Assembly: GCF_029543245.1 (NCBI RefSeq)
Contig: NZ_JARQWV010000004.1
Span: 124,001-188,000 of the forward strand
DNA length: 64,000 nucleotides
Source of the DNA: Caulobacter endophyticus
GTDB lineage: Bacteria > Pseudomonadota > Alphaproteobacteria > Caulobacterales > Caulobacteraceae
Direction: 5' to 3'
Part shown: positions 9,276 through 19,900 of the stretch, piece by piece
Position numbering within the stretch: the first letter of the stretch is position 1
Layout of the letters: the number at the start of each line of letters is the position of its first letter
The notes under the pieces: generated by a model
Database searches by the model: none
What the model was told of the DNA's origin: nothing
What the model saw: the letters and a program-made list of their open reading frames with translations, nothing else
Program-made: the position numbers and the translations under genes

Positions 9276-10160
9276 ATGAGCATTCCTTCCCTTGGGGGCG
9301 CGTTCGCCCTTCCCGGTACGTCGCTGAGCCTCAAGCGCATGGGCTATGGCACGATGCAACTGCCCGGCCCGCATGTTTGGGGTCCGCCGCGCGACAAGCT
9401 CGCCGCGCTGGCCGTCCTGCGTGAGGTCATCGCGCTGGGCGCCAACCACATCGATACGGCCGAGTTTTACGGTCCCGGCGTCTCCAACCAACTGATCCGC
9501 GAAGCGCTCGAACCCTATCCCGAAGACCTGACGATCATCACCAAGGTCGGCTTCGTTCGCGGTCCGGACGGATCCTGGGCGCCTGACCACACGCCTGAGG
9601 GCCTCACCCGCGCGGTGCATGAAAACCTCTCCAGTCTCGGTCTAGAGGCGCTGGATGTCGTCAATCTGAGGCTGGGCGGTCCGCACGGTCCGGACGATCA
9701 ATCCGTGGCTGAACCGCTGGGCGTGCTGGTCGAGCTTCAACGTCAGGGTCTGATCCGCCACATCGGTCTCAGCACCATCTCGCCGGGTCAGTTCGCTGAA
9801 GCCAAGTCGATCGCCGACATCGTTTGTGTTCAGAACCAGTACAACCTGGTGCAGCGCGGCGACGATGATTTCATCGACGCCCTGGCCGCCGAAGGTGTGG
9901 CCTACGTGCCCTACTTCCCCCTAGGTGGCTTTTCGCCCCTACAATCGTCGCTGCTTTCCAGCGTGGCGGCTGAACTCGGCGCGAACCCCAAGCAGGTCGC
10001 GCTGGCATGGCTTCTGCAGCGTTCGCCCAACATCCTGGTAATCGCAGGCACCTCTTCGCCGGCCCACCTCCGGGAGAACTTCGCGGCGGCGGATCTGACG
10101 CTCTCACCATCACAGGTCGCCACACTTAACAGCATCTCCGACCAAGTCGGGGGGCAGTGA
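9276..10160 (+). CDS. Aldo/keto reductase family oxidoreductase
   Basis: The 294-residue product shows the AKR TIM barrel. HIDTAEFYGPG carries the catalytic Asp and Tyr near residues 60-66, and TKVGF carries the Lys. VALAWLLQRSPNILVIAGTSS provides the C-terminal NADP-binding part. The usual active-site His after strand 4 is replaced by Arg (VVNLRLGG), as in one subgroup of bacterial AKRs, which suggests altered substrate handling. It lies directly downstream of the quinone-oxidoreductase-like gene, pointing to a joint role in carbonyl or quinone detoxification. Substrate unknown. Confidence 0.9.
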   Translation: MSIPSLGGAFALPGTSLSLKRMGYGTMQLPGPHVWGPPRDKLAALAVLREVIALGANHIDTAEFYGPGVSNQLIREALEPYPEDLTIITKVGFVRGPDGSWAPDHTPEGLTRAVHENLSSLGLEALDVVNLRLGGPHGPDDQSVAEPLGVLVELQRQGLIRHIGLSTISPGQFAEAKSIADIVCVQNQYNLVQRGDDDFIDALAAEGVAYVPYFPLGGFSPLQSSLLSSVAAELGANPKQVALAWLLQRSPNILVIAGTSSPAHLRENFAAADLTLSPSQVATLNSISDQVGGQ

Positions 10161-10974
10161 ACGGGGCGGCCCTCGCCGGCCCAACTCAGTGACAAGGCCT
10201 CGCCCGCTCCGTCGCCGCCGCGCCGGAGCCGGCGTTGGTCTATCGCACTCGTCTTGCGCCTTTTGCCCACAATACGTCGCGCCAATTGCTGACATTTGGC
10301 GAGACTGCGGGAACGCGACATTCAGGAGGCGGGCCTACGGACGGGCTTCGTCTTCGATGGCCAGGGCCTCTCCGCGAACTCGGCTGTGGCTAGTTATTAT
10401 GCTGATGGCTGCGGACCTTGGCCGCATGGTCGAAGTTTCTCGCGCAGCCTCGGTGATTTAGCGCGGGACCAACTGCTCCCCCAATGGATCACCGGCGCCG
10501 GCTCGAGCGGTATCGCCTCCGCCCCGCGAGCAAGGCCAACACACAGCACGGGATACTACTCAGACAATTGGCCTGACCAGTTGATAGCGATGTCAAACTC
10601 CCCGAAGCCGAGACCAAGTAAGGCAGCGCCAGAAGCTGGCTGAATCCGCCTGCTAATCCAGGCTACCAAGAGATTCAAAAGCCATCGATATTCCAACAAC
10701 TTCAATTGACACGGGGTGTTAGTCGGCCATTTGGGACAGACCATCACCTCCATTAACAGTTGCGGCCAAAATTCGCCCATGCAACAAAGTGGTCATACCA
10801 GATTCCAAACTGGCCTACCAAAATGTGGGAGCAGGTTAAACCACTCGGATATGGAGCCGCCTGAGGGCTCCGCGCCGGCGCTGAAAGCTCCGCCGCAAAC
10901 GGCTTTCGACAGAAAACAAGAAGCTTCGGGAGGCGGGGGAGCCGTCCCGAAAACTCACTATGGGAGAGAAAACA
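10161..10974. other. Long regulatory intergenic region upstream of the TonB-dependent receptor
   Basis: About 800 bp without a supported gene. A short open frame at 10296-10643 has no family features or ribosome site. The proximal part (after 10690) is AT-richer and contains the operator-like palindromes listed separately. Confidence 0.55.
10790..10820 (+). promoter_or_regulatory. Candidate GntR (FadR-type) operator pair
   Basis: TGGTCATACCA (10790-10800) is a palindrome of the TGGT-N3-ACCA type used by FadR-type GntR regulators. TGGCCTACCA (10811-10820) is a second, imperfect copy about 21 bp away, two helical turns. They lie about 155-185 bp upstream of the receptor start, and a GntR gene follows the receptor. 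Confidence 0.5.
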
Positions 10975-13900
10975 ATGGAGCGCGTCCACGCGCGCGGCCA
11001 ACTGGCCGCTGCTGTGTCCGTCATAGCCCTGAGCGCGGCCCTTGGCCCGCAGGGTGCCATGGCTCAGGAAGCCATCAAGACCGCGCCGGCGGCCGCTGCA
11101 CCCAGGGAAGAACCCACGCAGGTGGAGGCCATCGTGGTGGGCGCGCGCGCCTCCCAGCAGTCGGCCATCGCGCGCAAGAAGCGCAGCACCACGGCCCAGG
11201 ACTCCATCGTCGCCGACGATGTCGGCTCGTTCCCTGACAGCAACGTAAATGAGGCCATGTCGCGCGTAGCGGGCGTGGCTATCGAGCGCAACGGCTTTGG
11301 CGAGGGCGACGGCGTGTCGATCCGCGGCAACGGCGCTGACCTCACTCGCGTCGAGCTCGACGGCATGGGCGTGGCCGCTTCGGGCTTCAGCCTCGCCGCT
11401 GGCGGCGGCGAGGGCCGCGGCGCGGACCTGCGCGAGTTCCCCGCCGAAATGATCAAGAGCCTGGACGTCATCAAGGGTCAGACTGCGGACATGACGCCCG
11501 GCGGCCTTGGCGCCACCGTGCAGATTCAGACGCGAACGGGCCTGGATTTCAAGAAGCCCTATCTGTCGCTGCGAGGCGCTGCTGCCGGCAATACTCTGTC
11601 GCGCAAGGCCTCGCCTGAACTGGGAATTGTCGCTTCGCGCAAATTCCTCGACGACCGCCTGGGCGTCATCGGTAACCTAAGCTACAGCAAACGCCTCAAC
11701 GACAGCCACGCCCTCAACGCCGGCGGCACCAACAACACCCAGGGCTATACGCGCTTCGCCGACTTCGACAACTCGCCCGACAAGACCTTCACCTACAATC
11801 CGGCGACCGCCAACGGCGCCGGCGCGACCGATCCGATCGCCTCCTGGGCGTTGACCGGCGGTGGCACCTGGAACGCGCCCACGCCGCTGGATGTCTATAC
11901 AAAGTCGGCGGCGGCCCAGACCAAGGCCGGGTGCCTGAGCGCCTTTCCGCTGCTCAACACCACCCAGCTCAATTCGATCGTCGCCGGCAGCAATGGCGCC
12001 AATCGCCTGGCCGCCCAGCAGGCGCAGATCAATGCCCAGGTCAGTTGCCTCAACCAGTGGAACGACTATGCGCCTAACCTGGTGCGCGACCAGAACTTGA
12101 CGCAGTACGAAGACCGGCTGGCCTGGGACCTGCGCTTCGACTACCGCGTCAACGACGACCTGACGATCTTCGGCAAGTACCAAGTCGCCAACCGCGAGCA
12201 GAACGAGAACAACCGCCAGCGCACCCGCGGCGGTGTCACCTCGCTGACGGCCGCTTCAGCGGGTCAGGCGACGACCTCGCTGGTCACTAACACCTTCTAT
12301 GCGCCCGGCACGCCCAACATCCTGTCGGCCGTTCCCGGCGGCGGATTCTATATTTACAACCCTGGCCTGCCCACCGCGACGACGACCATCGACACTACGC
12401 CCGGCTCGACGGTGACCAACAACGCCTTCCCGCTCTACGGCGTGGCGGCCAACATCGTCCCCGGCTCGATCCAGGTCGACGCCAACCACCATTTGACCCA
12501 GTTCGACATCACCAACGCCAGCTACAGCGTCGATCAAATTCAGAACGATCAGATCTGGAAGAACAAGTACCTGACGTTTGGCGCCGACTACGACCGCGGT
12601 CCGCTGAAGGCCGAGCTGCGCGCCGGCCACAGCGACAGCGACTACTCGCGCACCGACCTGCGCCTGACACGTGCCTACACCTACGGCAACGCCACGATGC
12701 GGGCGCTGGAAAACGGGATCTGGACGATCGACATGCCGTCCAATTTCGATCCCAACAACATGAGCAATTACGTGCAGATGGCCGCCGCCACAGCGGCCGG
12801 GCAGCCGTCGTACTCCAACTCCTACCGCCTGGTCTGGAACCCGCGGAAGGTGGAGAGCACCAGCGATCAGCTGAAGTTCGACGTCACCTACCTGCCCGAC
12901 ATGCCGGTGTTCACTCGGTTCAAGGCCGGCATCCTCTACATCGACTCCAAAACCAATTCTTGGCAGGGGGGCGGATCCTCGCCCGAGCCGGGCGTCTATC
13001 TCCCCACCAACACCCTGCGCAGCGACGTGCGAGCCTGCGAGAACCTGCCCACTACCCTCGCGGCCAACGCCTGCGTCTATGGCTACGCCCCCAACCCGAC
13101 CACGGGCTCCAACTTCCTCTACGGCCTTGAGACCCTCACCCGCGCCCAACTGATCTCAATCTTCGAGAACTCGATCGAGCGCAACTCAGGCAAGTTCATG
13201 CCAGGCTATGACGGCATCAGCGGCCTGGAGCTTTGGGACAGCATCGACGTCAAGAAGGCCTTCTCGCAACTGGCCAGCGCGGCGAACTACAACTTCGACT
13301 GCCTCAAGGAATGCACGGCCAGCAACGGGCAGGTCTACAAGCAGCCCTACAACGCCACCCGAGAGACCGTCAGCTCGTGGTACTGGATGGCCGACTTGGC
13401 CCAGGACCTGCCTCTGGGCATGGAGTTCCGGGGCAATCTGGGCTCGCGGATGATGAAGACTGAGGTGTCAGGCACCGGCTCGGTGATCCTGGGCTTCACG
13501 CTCAAGACGCCGGCTTTCGACCCCAACAATCCCAACCTGGCCGCGGGCATCACGACGGCCAACTACACCCGGCCCGTGACGATCAACAAGAGCTACACGG
13601 CCTGGCTTCCGTCCTACAACGCCGCCCTGTGGGTGATCCCCGACAGGCTGGTGACACGCTACTCGTGGGCCAAGACCATCGCCCCGCCACCGATGAATCG
13701 ACTGTGGCCGGGCGGCACCTGCACCTATGACGAGCGTCGGGACGGGGTGGCCGACGCCGACGGCTCGGCCCAGGACATGACCTGCGGCACCTTCGGCAAC
13801 GCTGACCTGAAGCCCTACCAGGCGACCAAGAACAACACCTCGATCGAGTGGTATCCCAACAAGGACACCTCCTTCAGCCTAGCCTACTATCGCCAGAAGG

Positions 13901-14610
13901 TTCGGGTCGGCGGCCCCACGGGCATCCCGCTCAAGAACGTCAACCTGTTCGAAGGCCAGGACATCGAGATCCCGGGCACGGGCGGCAAGAAACTCTCGGA
14001 CTACGAGTTCGGGCTCAACAGCTTCCAGAACGGTCCTGGCTATGTTCAGTCGGGCTGGGAGTTCTCGGCGCGCACCGCCTTCACCTACCTGCCTTGGCGC
14101 TTCAGCAAGACCGGCATGGACTTCAACATCTCCACCACCAAGTCGGGGAACGCGGTGGCCTACATGGACCCGCTGACGGGGGATGCGCTCGATCCGGCCA
14201 ACCAATCGAAATACTTCGCAAACCTCGTCTTCTGGTACGACGACGGCAAGACCAAGGCCCGCATCGCCTACCAAACGCGTGACCGGGTGCTGGCCGGCAT
14301 CTCGCCGGGCACCGCCACCGGTTCCTCGCCGGTCGGTAACGCGCCCAACACCAACGTCGGCAACTTCGTACGCTTCCCTTACAACCCCAGCGAGCCGTAC
14401 TACTCGGAGAAGTACGACTATCTGGACGCCAAGGTCTCGCGGAAGATCAACCGCAACCTCGAGGTCTATGTTCAGGGCCGCAACCTCCTCCAAGCCGCGC
14501 GCCTGATTGTCGGGGCGGACGATCGCGGCTTCGAAAACGCCAGCGCCAATCCCTGGCAGGTTCAGTACGGCGGCTCACAGCTGGCCGTCGGCTTCACCTA
14601 TCGCAACTAG
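10975..14610 (+). CDS. TonB-dependent receptor, carbohydrate type
   Basis: ATG 10975 is preferred over ATG 10960 because GGGAGAG lies seven bases upstream. The 1211-residue protein has a signal peptide (to about AMAQ), a TonB-box-like VEAIVVG, and a plug domain (about residues 60-190: DSIVADDVGSFPDSNVNEAM, GVSIRGNG, PGGLGATVQIQTRTG). A very long 22-strand-type barrel ends in VGFTYRN. The length and motifs fit the TonB-Xanth-Caul family that imports oligosaccharides. Its place at the head of pectin-degradation genes suggests it takes up rhamnogalacturonan fragments across the outer membrane. Confidence 0.95.
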   Translation: MERVHARGQLAAAVSVIALSAALGPQGAMAQEAIKTAPAAAAPREEPTQVEAIVVGARASQQSAIARKKRSTTAQDSIVADDVGSFPDSNVNEAMSRVAGVAIERNGFGEGDGVSIRGNGADLTRVELDGMGVAASGFSLAAGGGEGRGADLREFPAEMIKSLDVIKGQTADMTPGGLGATVQIQTRTGLDFKKPYLSLRGAAAGNTLSRKASPELGIVASRKFLDDRLGVIGNLSYSKRLNDSHALNAGGTNNTQGYTRFADFDNSPDKTFTYNPATANGAGATDPIASWALTGGGTWNAPTPLDVYTKSAAAQTKAGCLSAFPLLNTTQLNSIVAGSNGANRLAAQQAQINAQVSCLNQWNDYAPNLVRDQNLTQYEDRLAWDLRFDYRVNDDLTIFGKYQVANREQNENNRQRTRGGVTSLTAASAGQATTSLVTNTFYAPGTPNILSAVPGGGFYIYNPGLPTATTTIDTTPGSTVTNNAFPLYGVAANIVPGSIQVDANHHLTQFDITNASYSVDQIQNDQIWKNKYLTFGADYDRGPLKAELRAGHSDSDYSRTDLRLTRAYTYGNATMRALENGIWTIDMPSNFDPNNMSNYVQMAAATAAGQPSYSNSYRLVWNPRKVESTSDQLKFDVTYLPDMPVFTRFKAGILYIDSKTNSWQGGGSSPEPGVYLPTNTLRSDVRACENLPTTLAANACVYGYAPNPTTGSNFLYGLETLTRAQLISIFENSIERNSGKFMPGYDGISGLELWDSIDVKKAFSQLASAANYNFDCLKECTASNGQVYKQPYNATRETVSSWYWMADLAQDLPLGMEFRGNLGSRMMKTEVSGTGSVILGFTLKTPAFDPNNPNLAAGITTANYTRPVTINKSYTAWLPSYNAALWVIPDRLVTRYSWAKTIAPPPMNRLWPGGTCTYDERRDGVADADGSAQDMTCGTFGNADLKPYQATKNNTSIEWYPNKDTSFSLAYYRQKVRVGGPTGIPLKNVNLFEGQDIEIPGTGGKKLSDYEFGLNSFQNGPGYVQSGWEFSARTAFTYLPWRFSKTGMDFNISTTKSGNAVAYMDPLTGDALDPANQSKYFANLVFWYDDGKTKARIAYQTRDRVLAGISPGTATGSSPVGNAPNTNVGNFVRFPYNPSEPYYSEKYDYLDAKVSRKINRNLEVYVQGRNLLQAARLIVGADDRGFENASANPWQVQYGGSQLAVGFTYRN

Positions 14611-14617
14611 GTTCGCA

Positions 14618-14669
14618 GCGCCGTTGGGGGACGGCGCGGCCTCTCCCCGTCCGCGATGGACGGGGAGAG
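14618..14669 (+). terminator. Two adjacent hairpins between receptor and regulator
   Basis: GCGCCGT/ACGGCGC (14618-14637) is followed by a perfect 12-bp stem CTCTCCCCGTCC/GGACGGGGAGAG with a GCGAT loop (14641-14669). No T-run follows. They may reduce read-through from the receptor into the regulator. The second hairpin also looks like a REP-type palindrome. Confidence 0.6.
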
Positions 14670-14720
14670 GAAGGCGACCTTCCCCGGCCCCGCGCTCACC
14701 CGTTCCCTGGGAGACGACCG

Positions 14721-15500
14721 ATGATGCACCCACCGCCGGGCATCAGCTTGACCTACGGCCTGGCCGAGACCCTCGGCCACGCCATCGTCTCGGGCGCCTA
14801 CGTCAATGCCGACTTTCCGACCGAGGCGGCGATCTGCGAGCAGTTCGGGGCCAGCCGCACGGTCACGCGCGAAGCCGTCAAGATGTTGGTCGCCAAGGGC
14901 CTGCTTTGCGGACGTCCCCGGCATGGCACCAGCGTCGAGCCCGAGAAGAACTGGAACCTTCTGGACCGCGACGTGCTGCGCTGGATGCTCGACCGCAAGG
15001 CCAACTCAAGGCTTCTGGCGCAGTTTGCCGAGATGCGTCTGGGCATTGAGCCGGCGGCGGCGGCTCTAGCCGCCATGAAAGCCGACAGCGCGGCGCTTCG
15101 TACGCTTGGCGAGGCTCTGAGCCGCGCCCGAAGCGCCGCCAAGGACGAGGAAGACCCGCTACCGACGGACATCGCCTTCCACGTCGCCGTCCTTGAGGCG
15201 ACCCGTAACCCCTTCTATCGCGAGTTGCGCGATCTGGTGCAGACCGCCCTGCGCATTTCGGCCAATCACACCCGCCGCCTCGTCGATACGAAGAAGGCCT
15301 TGGCCGACCGCGAGGCGGTCCTCAACGCCATCAGCGCGCGCGACCCTGCCAAGGCCGAGAAAGCGATGCGCGAACTGATCCTGGCCCTGTTCGAACGCTT
15401 CTCGGCCGCAGCCGCTGGCAAGCCCGTCAGGACGATGGCTCGTCCACGACCGCTTCCCGGCGAACGATATCCCGACACCGACGGCCCCGCCGTCTCCTAG
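14721..15500 (+). CDS. GntR family regulator, FadR subfamily
   Basis: The 259-residue protein has an N-terminal winged helix (residues ~10-75: FPTEAAICEQFGASRTVTREAV, KGLLCGRPRHGTSV) and an all-helical FCD ligand domain (about 95-225) with the metal/ligand-binding Asp and His residues (D..FH, HTRRL). GGGAG lies ten bases upstream of ATG. FCD regulators commonly sense sugar acids such as galacturonate derivatives, so this is the likely local repressor of the pectin locus, acting at TGGT-N3-ACCA-like sites. The ligand is inferred from context. Confidence 0.93.
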   Translation: MMHPPPGISLTYGLAETLGHAIVSGAYVNADFPTEAAICEQFGASRTVTREAVKMLVAKGLLCGRPRHGTSVEPEKNWNLLDRDVLRWMLDRKANSRLLAQFAEMRLGIEPAAAALAAMKADSAALRTLGEALSRARSAAKDEEDPLPTDIAFHVAVLEATRNPFYRELRDLVQTALRISANHTRRLVDTKKALADREAVLNAISARDPAKAEKAMRELILALFERFSAAAAGKPVRTMARPRPLPGERYPDTDGPAVS

Positions 15501-15552
15501 ACCAGGCCTTGTCGCCACCACCCCTTCACCGCCGCCATCGAAAGGCGCCCTC

Positions 15553-16806
15553 ATGAACATGCGCACCGCCTCGCTGCTCGCTCTGCTCGCAGCCGTCGCC
15601 CTCCCCGCCCACGCCGCGCCCCTGGAGTTCGTGTTCGGCAAGAACACGCCTGGCCCCCAGGCCCAGTCGGCGAGCGCCGCCTACTCGGCCGACAAAGGCT
15701 TTGGGATCGAAGGCGCGGCGCCGCCACTGCAGCCGGCCAGCGCCGGGGGGGCCCCGTTCTTGTTCTCGGCCGACGTTCCAATCGAAGGCAATTATCGCGT
15801 CACGGTCACCCTGGGCGGCGACCAGGCTTCGGAGACCACCGTCAAGGCGGAGCTGCGCCGTCTGATGCTCGAACGCGTGGCCGTCCCCGCCGGCGGCTCT
15901 GAGACGCGCAGCCTCATCGTCAATGTCCGCACCCCCGACTATCTCGGCGGCAAGGTGAAGCTGAAGTCGCCGCGCGAGGTCGTGCAGGAGGCCAGAGCGT
16001 GGGATCGCAGGATCACCCTGGAGTTCGACGGCGTTCCGGCCGTGCGCGCCCTGAAGATCGAGCCGGTGAGCGTGCCCACTGTCTACATCCTGGGCGACTC
16101 CACCGTCGCCGACCAATCAGGTGAGCCCTATGCGTCGTGGGGCCAGATGCTGCCGCGGTTCTTCAAGCCGACCGTGGCGGTGGCCAACCATGCCGAGTCC
16201 GGAGAATCGACCTTCTCGGCCAAGGGCGCCGGCCGGTTCGAGAAAATCCTCTCCCTGATCCGCACCGGCGACTACTTCCTGGTCCAATTTGGTCACAACG
16301 ACCAGAAGTCCAAGGACCCCGAGGCCGAGCAGAAGTACAAGGCCATCCTCATAGACTGGGCCGAGCAGGTGAAGGCCAAGGGCGCCACCCCAGTCATCGT
16401 CACCTCGATGTACCGCAACCGCTTCAAGGGCGGCGAGGTGGTCGACACGGCCGGCGCCTATCCGCAGCTCGCGCGTGACGCGGCCAAGGATTCGGGTGCG
16501 CTGCTGATCGACCTGCACGCCCAGAGCCGAGTGCTCTACGAGACGCTCGGCGCGGACGGGACACGCGCCCTGTTCATGCACAACGCCGACTATTCCCAGA
16601 AGGACGGCACTCATCATGGCCCCTACGGCGCCTACGAGCTGGCGAAGATCGTCGCTCAGGGCCTACGGGACGCCAAGGCGCCGATCGCCGCTGAGCTCGA
16701 CCTGCCTCGCTACAGCCCGAAGAAGCCGCTGAAGGAAGCCGAGTTCAAGGTTCCCGCCAGCGTCACCGTCGCGGACGATCGCCCGCTCGGCGTGGCTCAG
16801 CCCTGA
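15553..16806 (+). CDS. Rhamnogalacturonan acetylesterase (CE12-type SGNH esterase)
   Basis: The 417-residue exported protein has a signal peptide (ending AHAA) and an N-terminal beta-sandwich of about 160 residues. An SGNH domain follows: ILGDSTVADQ near residue 180 with the nucleophile Ser, QFGHND near 244, and DGTHHGPYGAY near 350 with the catalytic Asp and His. These blocks match rhamnogalacturonan acetylesterases, which remove acetyl groups from the galacturonic acid of the RG-I backbone before lyases or hydrolases act. It lies between the GntR gene and the glycosidase operon. Confidence 0.93.
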   Translation: MNMRTASLLALLAAVALPAHAAPLEFVFGKNTPGPQAQSASAAYSADKGFGIEGAAPPLQPASAGGAPFLFSADVPIEGNYRVTVTLGGDQASETTVKAELRRLMLERVAVPAGGSETRSLIVNVRTPDYLGGKVKLKSPREVVQEARAWDRRITLEFDGVPAVRALKIEPVSVPTVYILGDSTVADQSGEPYASWGQMLPRFFKPTVAVANHAESGESTFSAKGAGRFEKILSLIRTGDYFLVQFGHNDQKSKDPEAEQKYKAILIDWAEQVKAKGATPVIVTSMYRNRFKGGEVVDTAGAYPQLARDAAKDSGALLIDLHAQSRVLYETLGADGTRALFMHNADYSQKDGTHHGPYGAYELAKIVAQGLRDAKAPIAAELDLPRYSPKKPLKEAEFKVPASVTVADDRPLGVAQP

Positions 16807-16859
16807 CTTGATCGGCGCCGGCCGACGGGCGATCACCCCATAAATCAAGCACAGTCCCA

Positions 16860-16931
16860 TATAATGGTCATCTGCGGGAGACATCGATGCTAGCTGCGAT
16901 CCTTGGCACCAAGCGAGCCGAGGCCTGAGGC
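16860..16931 (+). promoter_or_regulatory. Promoter-like -10, strong ribosome site and in-frame 13-codon minicistron before the rhamnosidase
   Basis: TATAAT lies at 16860-16865 and GGGAG at 16876-16880, six bases before ATG 16887. That ATG opens a 13-codon frame ending at TGA 16926-16928. Only three bases later a TTG (16932) continues the same frame into the rhamnosidase. No good -35 was seen. Either the minicistron couples translation, or the TGA is a mutation that cut the original N-terminus. Confidence 0.55.
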
Positions 16932-19900
16932 TTGGCCCGACGTCCAACACCCACACGTCGCGGCCTGCTGCAGGCCGGGGCCGCCGGCCTGCTCGTGTCG
17001 GCGGCCGCTGGACCCAGCAGCGCGGCCGAACACGAGCTTCGGGTTGTCGCCCCCAAGGCGGCCGGCCAGGTCAATCCGCTCGGCGTCGGGGACGCAAGGG
17101 TCCGGCTCTCCTGGCGACTGGAGGCCCAGCGTCGGGGCGTGACCCAATCGGCCTACCGCGTCGAGGCCGCCTCCAGCCTGGAGGACCTCAACGCCGGCAG
17201 AGCCGATCTTTGGGACAGCGGCCGGGTCGAGAGCGATCGCACCTTCGATATCTCCTATGACGGTGCTCGCCTCCCATCGCGTACCCGCGCCTGGTGGCGC
17301 GTCACCGTCTGGGACGAGCGCGGCGCCAGCGCCGCCAGCCCCGTCGCCTTTTGGGAGACAGGTTTGCTGGCGCCGGCCGACTGGAGCGCAACCTGGGTCG
17401 CTGCGGAGACAAGGCTTGATCGGGACGATCGGCTGGCGGGACTGACGTGGATCGCCGGCCCCGAGGCCGACGCCGGCGCCAGCCGCGATTTTCGTCTCTC
17501 CTTCGCGCTCGATGCGCCAGCCTGGGTCGACCTGATCTTCACCGCGACGGCCAGGACACAGCCCTTCATAGACGGTCGCGCCCTGCCCGTCCTGACGCCG
17601 CTGGACTGGCTGCCGCCGGCGGTCACGCACACCGTCGAGCTCGCCCAAGGCCGGCACGTCCTGGGGCTTAGGCTCGGCCAAGCCGTCGCCAAGCCCGCCT
17701 TCCTCAAAGGCAAGGCCGGTTGCGCCATGCTGGTGCGTATCCGGTATTGCGACGGGCGCATCGTGCGGGTGGACGATGCGAGCGCGCGCTTTACGACCAA
17801 CGCGGAGGGAGACTGGACGCAGGCCGGCTTCGACGACGGCGCCTGGACGCCGGCGGTGCGGGTCGACAAGACGCCGTCGGCCTTCGCCAGCAACGGCGGC
17901 GCGCTTCTGCGCCGCGATTTCCCCATCAACGCGCCGATCGCCCAGGCCCGCCTCTACGTCACGGCTCTGGGTGTTCACGAGACCAGGATCAACGGCAGGC
18001 CGATCGACGACGCGGTCCTTGCGCCTGAATGGACCCATAGCGCAAAGCGTTGTCTCTATCGGGTCCACGACGTCACCAGCCTTCTTCGTCAAGGCGAGAA
18101 CACCATCGCGGCCATGGTCGGCGACGGCTGGTACGGCAGCCGCATCCTGGCCACCGGACGCTTCAGTTTCGGCGAAGCGCCGCTGCGCTATCTAGCGCAA
18201 CTCGAGATCCGATACGCCGACGGACGTCTCCAGTCCTTGGGCAGCGACGAGACCTGGCAGGTCGGGCGATCGCCCATCACCTATTGTGACATCTATGGCG
18301 GCGAGGACTACGACGCGCGCCTGGAGCAAGCCGGCTGGGACGCGCCTGGCTTTCGGGCCGGCGCGTCGTGGACCAGGGCGCAGGCCGCGCCTTTCGGGCC
18401 CGAGCGTCTGGAGGCGATGATCAGCCCGCCGATCCGCCGCACCGCGATCCTGGGGCCGCAGAGCATCACCGAGCGCGGCGGCGCCTACATCGTCGATTTC
18501 GGCCAGAACTTCGCCGGCTGGGCGCGGCTGAAGGTCAAGGGGAGCGCCGGCCAGCTGGTCACGCTGCGGTTCGCCGAGGTCCTCGACCAGGACGGCAGGG
18601 TCGATCAGTCCAACCTGCGCACGGCGCGAGCGGCGGATGTCTATGTCCTGAAGGGCGCCGCGCAAGGCGAGACCTACGAACCGCGTTTTACCTACCACGG
18701 CTTCCGCTATGTCGAGATCAGCGGCCTTACCGCCCCGCCGACGGTCGACGATATCGCCGGCGTCGTAATCCAAAGCGACCTGGAAGAGACCGGCGCGCTG
18801 CGCATCGACAATCGCCTGATCATGCGGATGTGGGCCAACAACCTCTGGAGCCAGCGGTCCAACTTCACCGGCGTGCCCACCGACTGCCCTCAGCGCGACG
18901 AGCGCATGGGATGGTTGGGCGACGCCAACGTCTTCTGGGACGCCGGTGCGTTCAACATGGACGTGGCCGGCTTCACCCGCCGCTGGATGGGCGACATACG
19001 CGCCAGCCAGACCGCCGAGGGCGTCATTCCAGAGATCAGCCCCACGACCTGGGGCGCGTCCGGCGCGCGCGGGGCCACGCCCGGCTGGGCCGACGCCGGC
19101 GTGATCCTGCCCTGGACCGTCTGGCGGCGTTTTGGCGACACGGCGATCATCCAGGAAAACTGGGACCTGATGACACGCTACATGGCGTTCGTCCGAAGGA
19201 TCAATCCAAGCCTGGTCTGGACGCAACGCCGGGGCTCCGACTACGGCGACTGGCTAGCCTTCGACGCCAAGCAGCCGGGCGATCCGACGACCCCCAAGGA
19301 TCTCGTGGCCACGGCGATGTGGAAGCGATCGGCCGACGCCATGGCCCAGATGGCCAAGGCGCTGGGTCGCAATGAAGAAGCCCTGGCCTATGCCGGGCTC
19401 GCCGCCGACATCCGCAGCGCCTTCATCCAGGCCTTCGTCTCGCCCGACGGCCAGATCGGCAATGGATCCCAGACCTCCTACATCCTGGCCCTGGCCTTCG
19501 ATCTGGTCCCGACCGAACGCCGGGCCGCTGCGGCCGCCCGCCTCAAGGCCGACATCGACCGCCGCGGACACCTGACCACCGGGTTCCTTGGCACGCCCTT
19601 CAGCCTGGACGTCCTGGCCAACGCCGGCTACGGCGCGGTCATCTACGATCTTCTCCTGCGCACGGCCTATCCGTCCTGGGGCTACATGGCCGCCCGAGGC
19701 GCGACCACGACCTGGGAGCGGTGGAACAGCGACGTGGGCGATGTGTCCATGAACTCGTTCAACCACTATGCGCTGGGGGCCATCAACGGCTTCGTCTACC
19801 GGCGCATAGCCGGCCTGGAACCGCTTGAACCAGGCTTTTCCAGCTTCCGCGTCGCACCGATCCTCGACCCGCGCGTCCGCCGCGGCGGGGGTCGCTATGA

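Noticed and set aside
10296..10643. Possible 115-codon gene upstream of the TonB receptor
   Set aside because: No ribosome site, no recognisable protein features, and it overlaps probable regulatory DNA.
16807..16859. A -35 box for the TATAAT at 16860
   Set aside because: No hexamer close to TTGACA at 16-18 bp spacing, so a complete promoter is not claimed.
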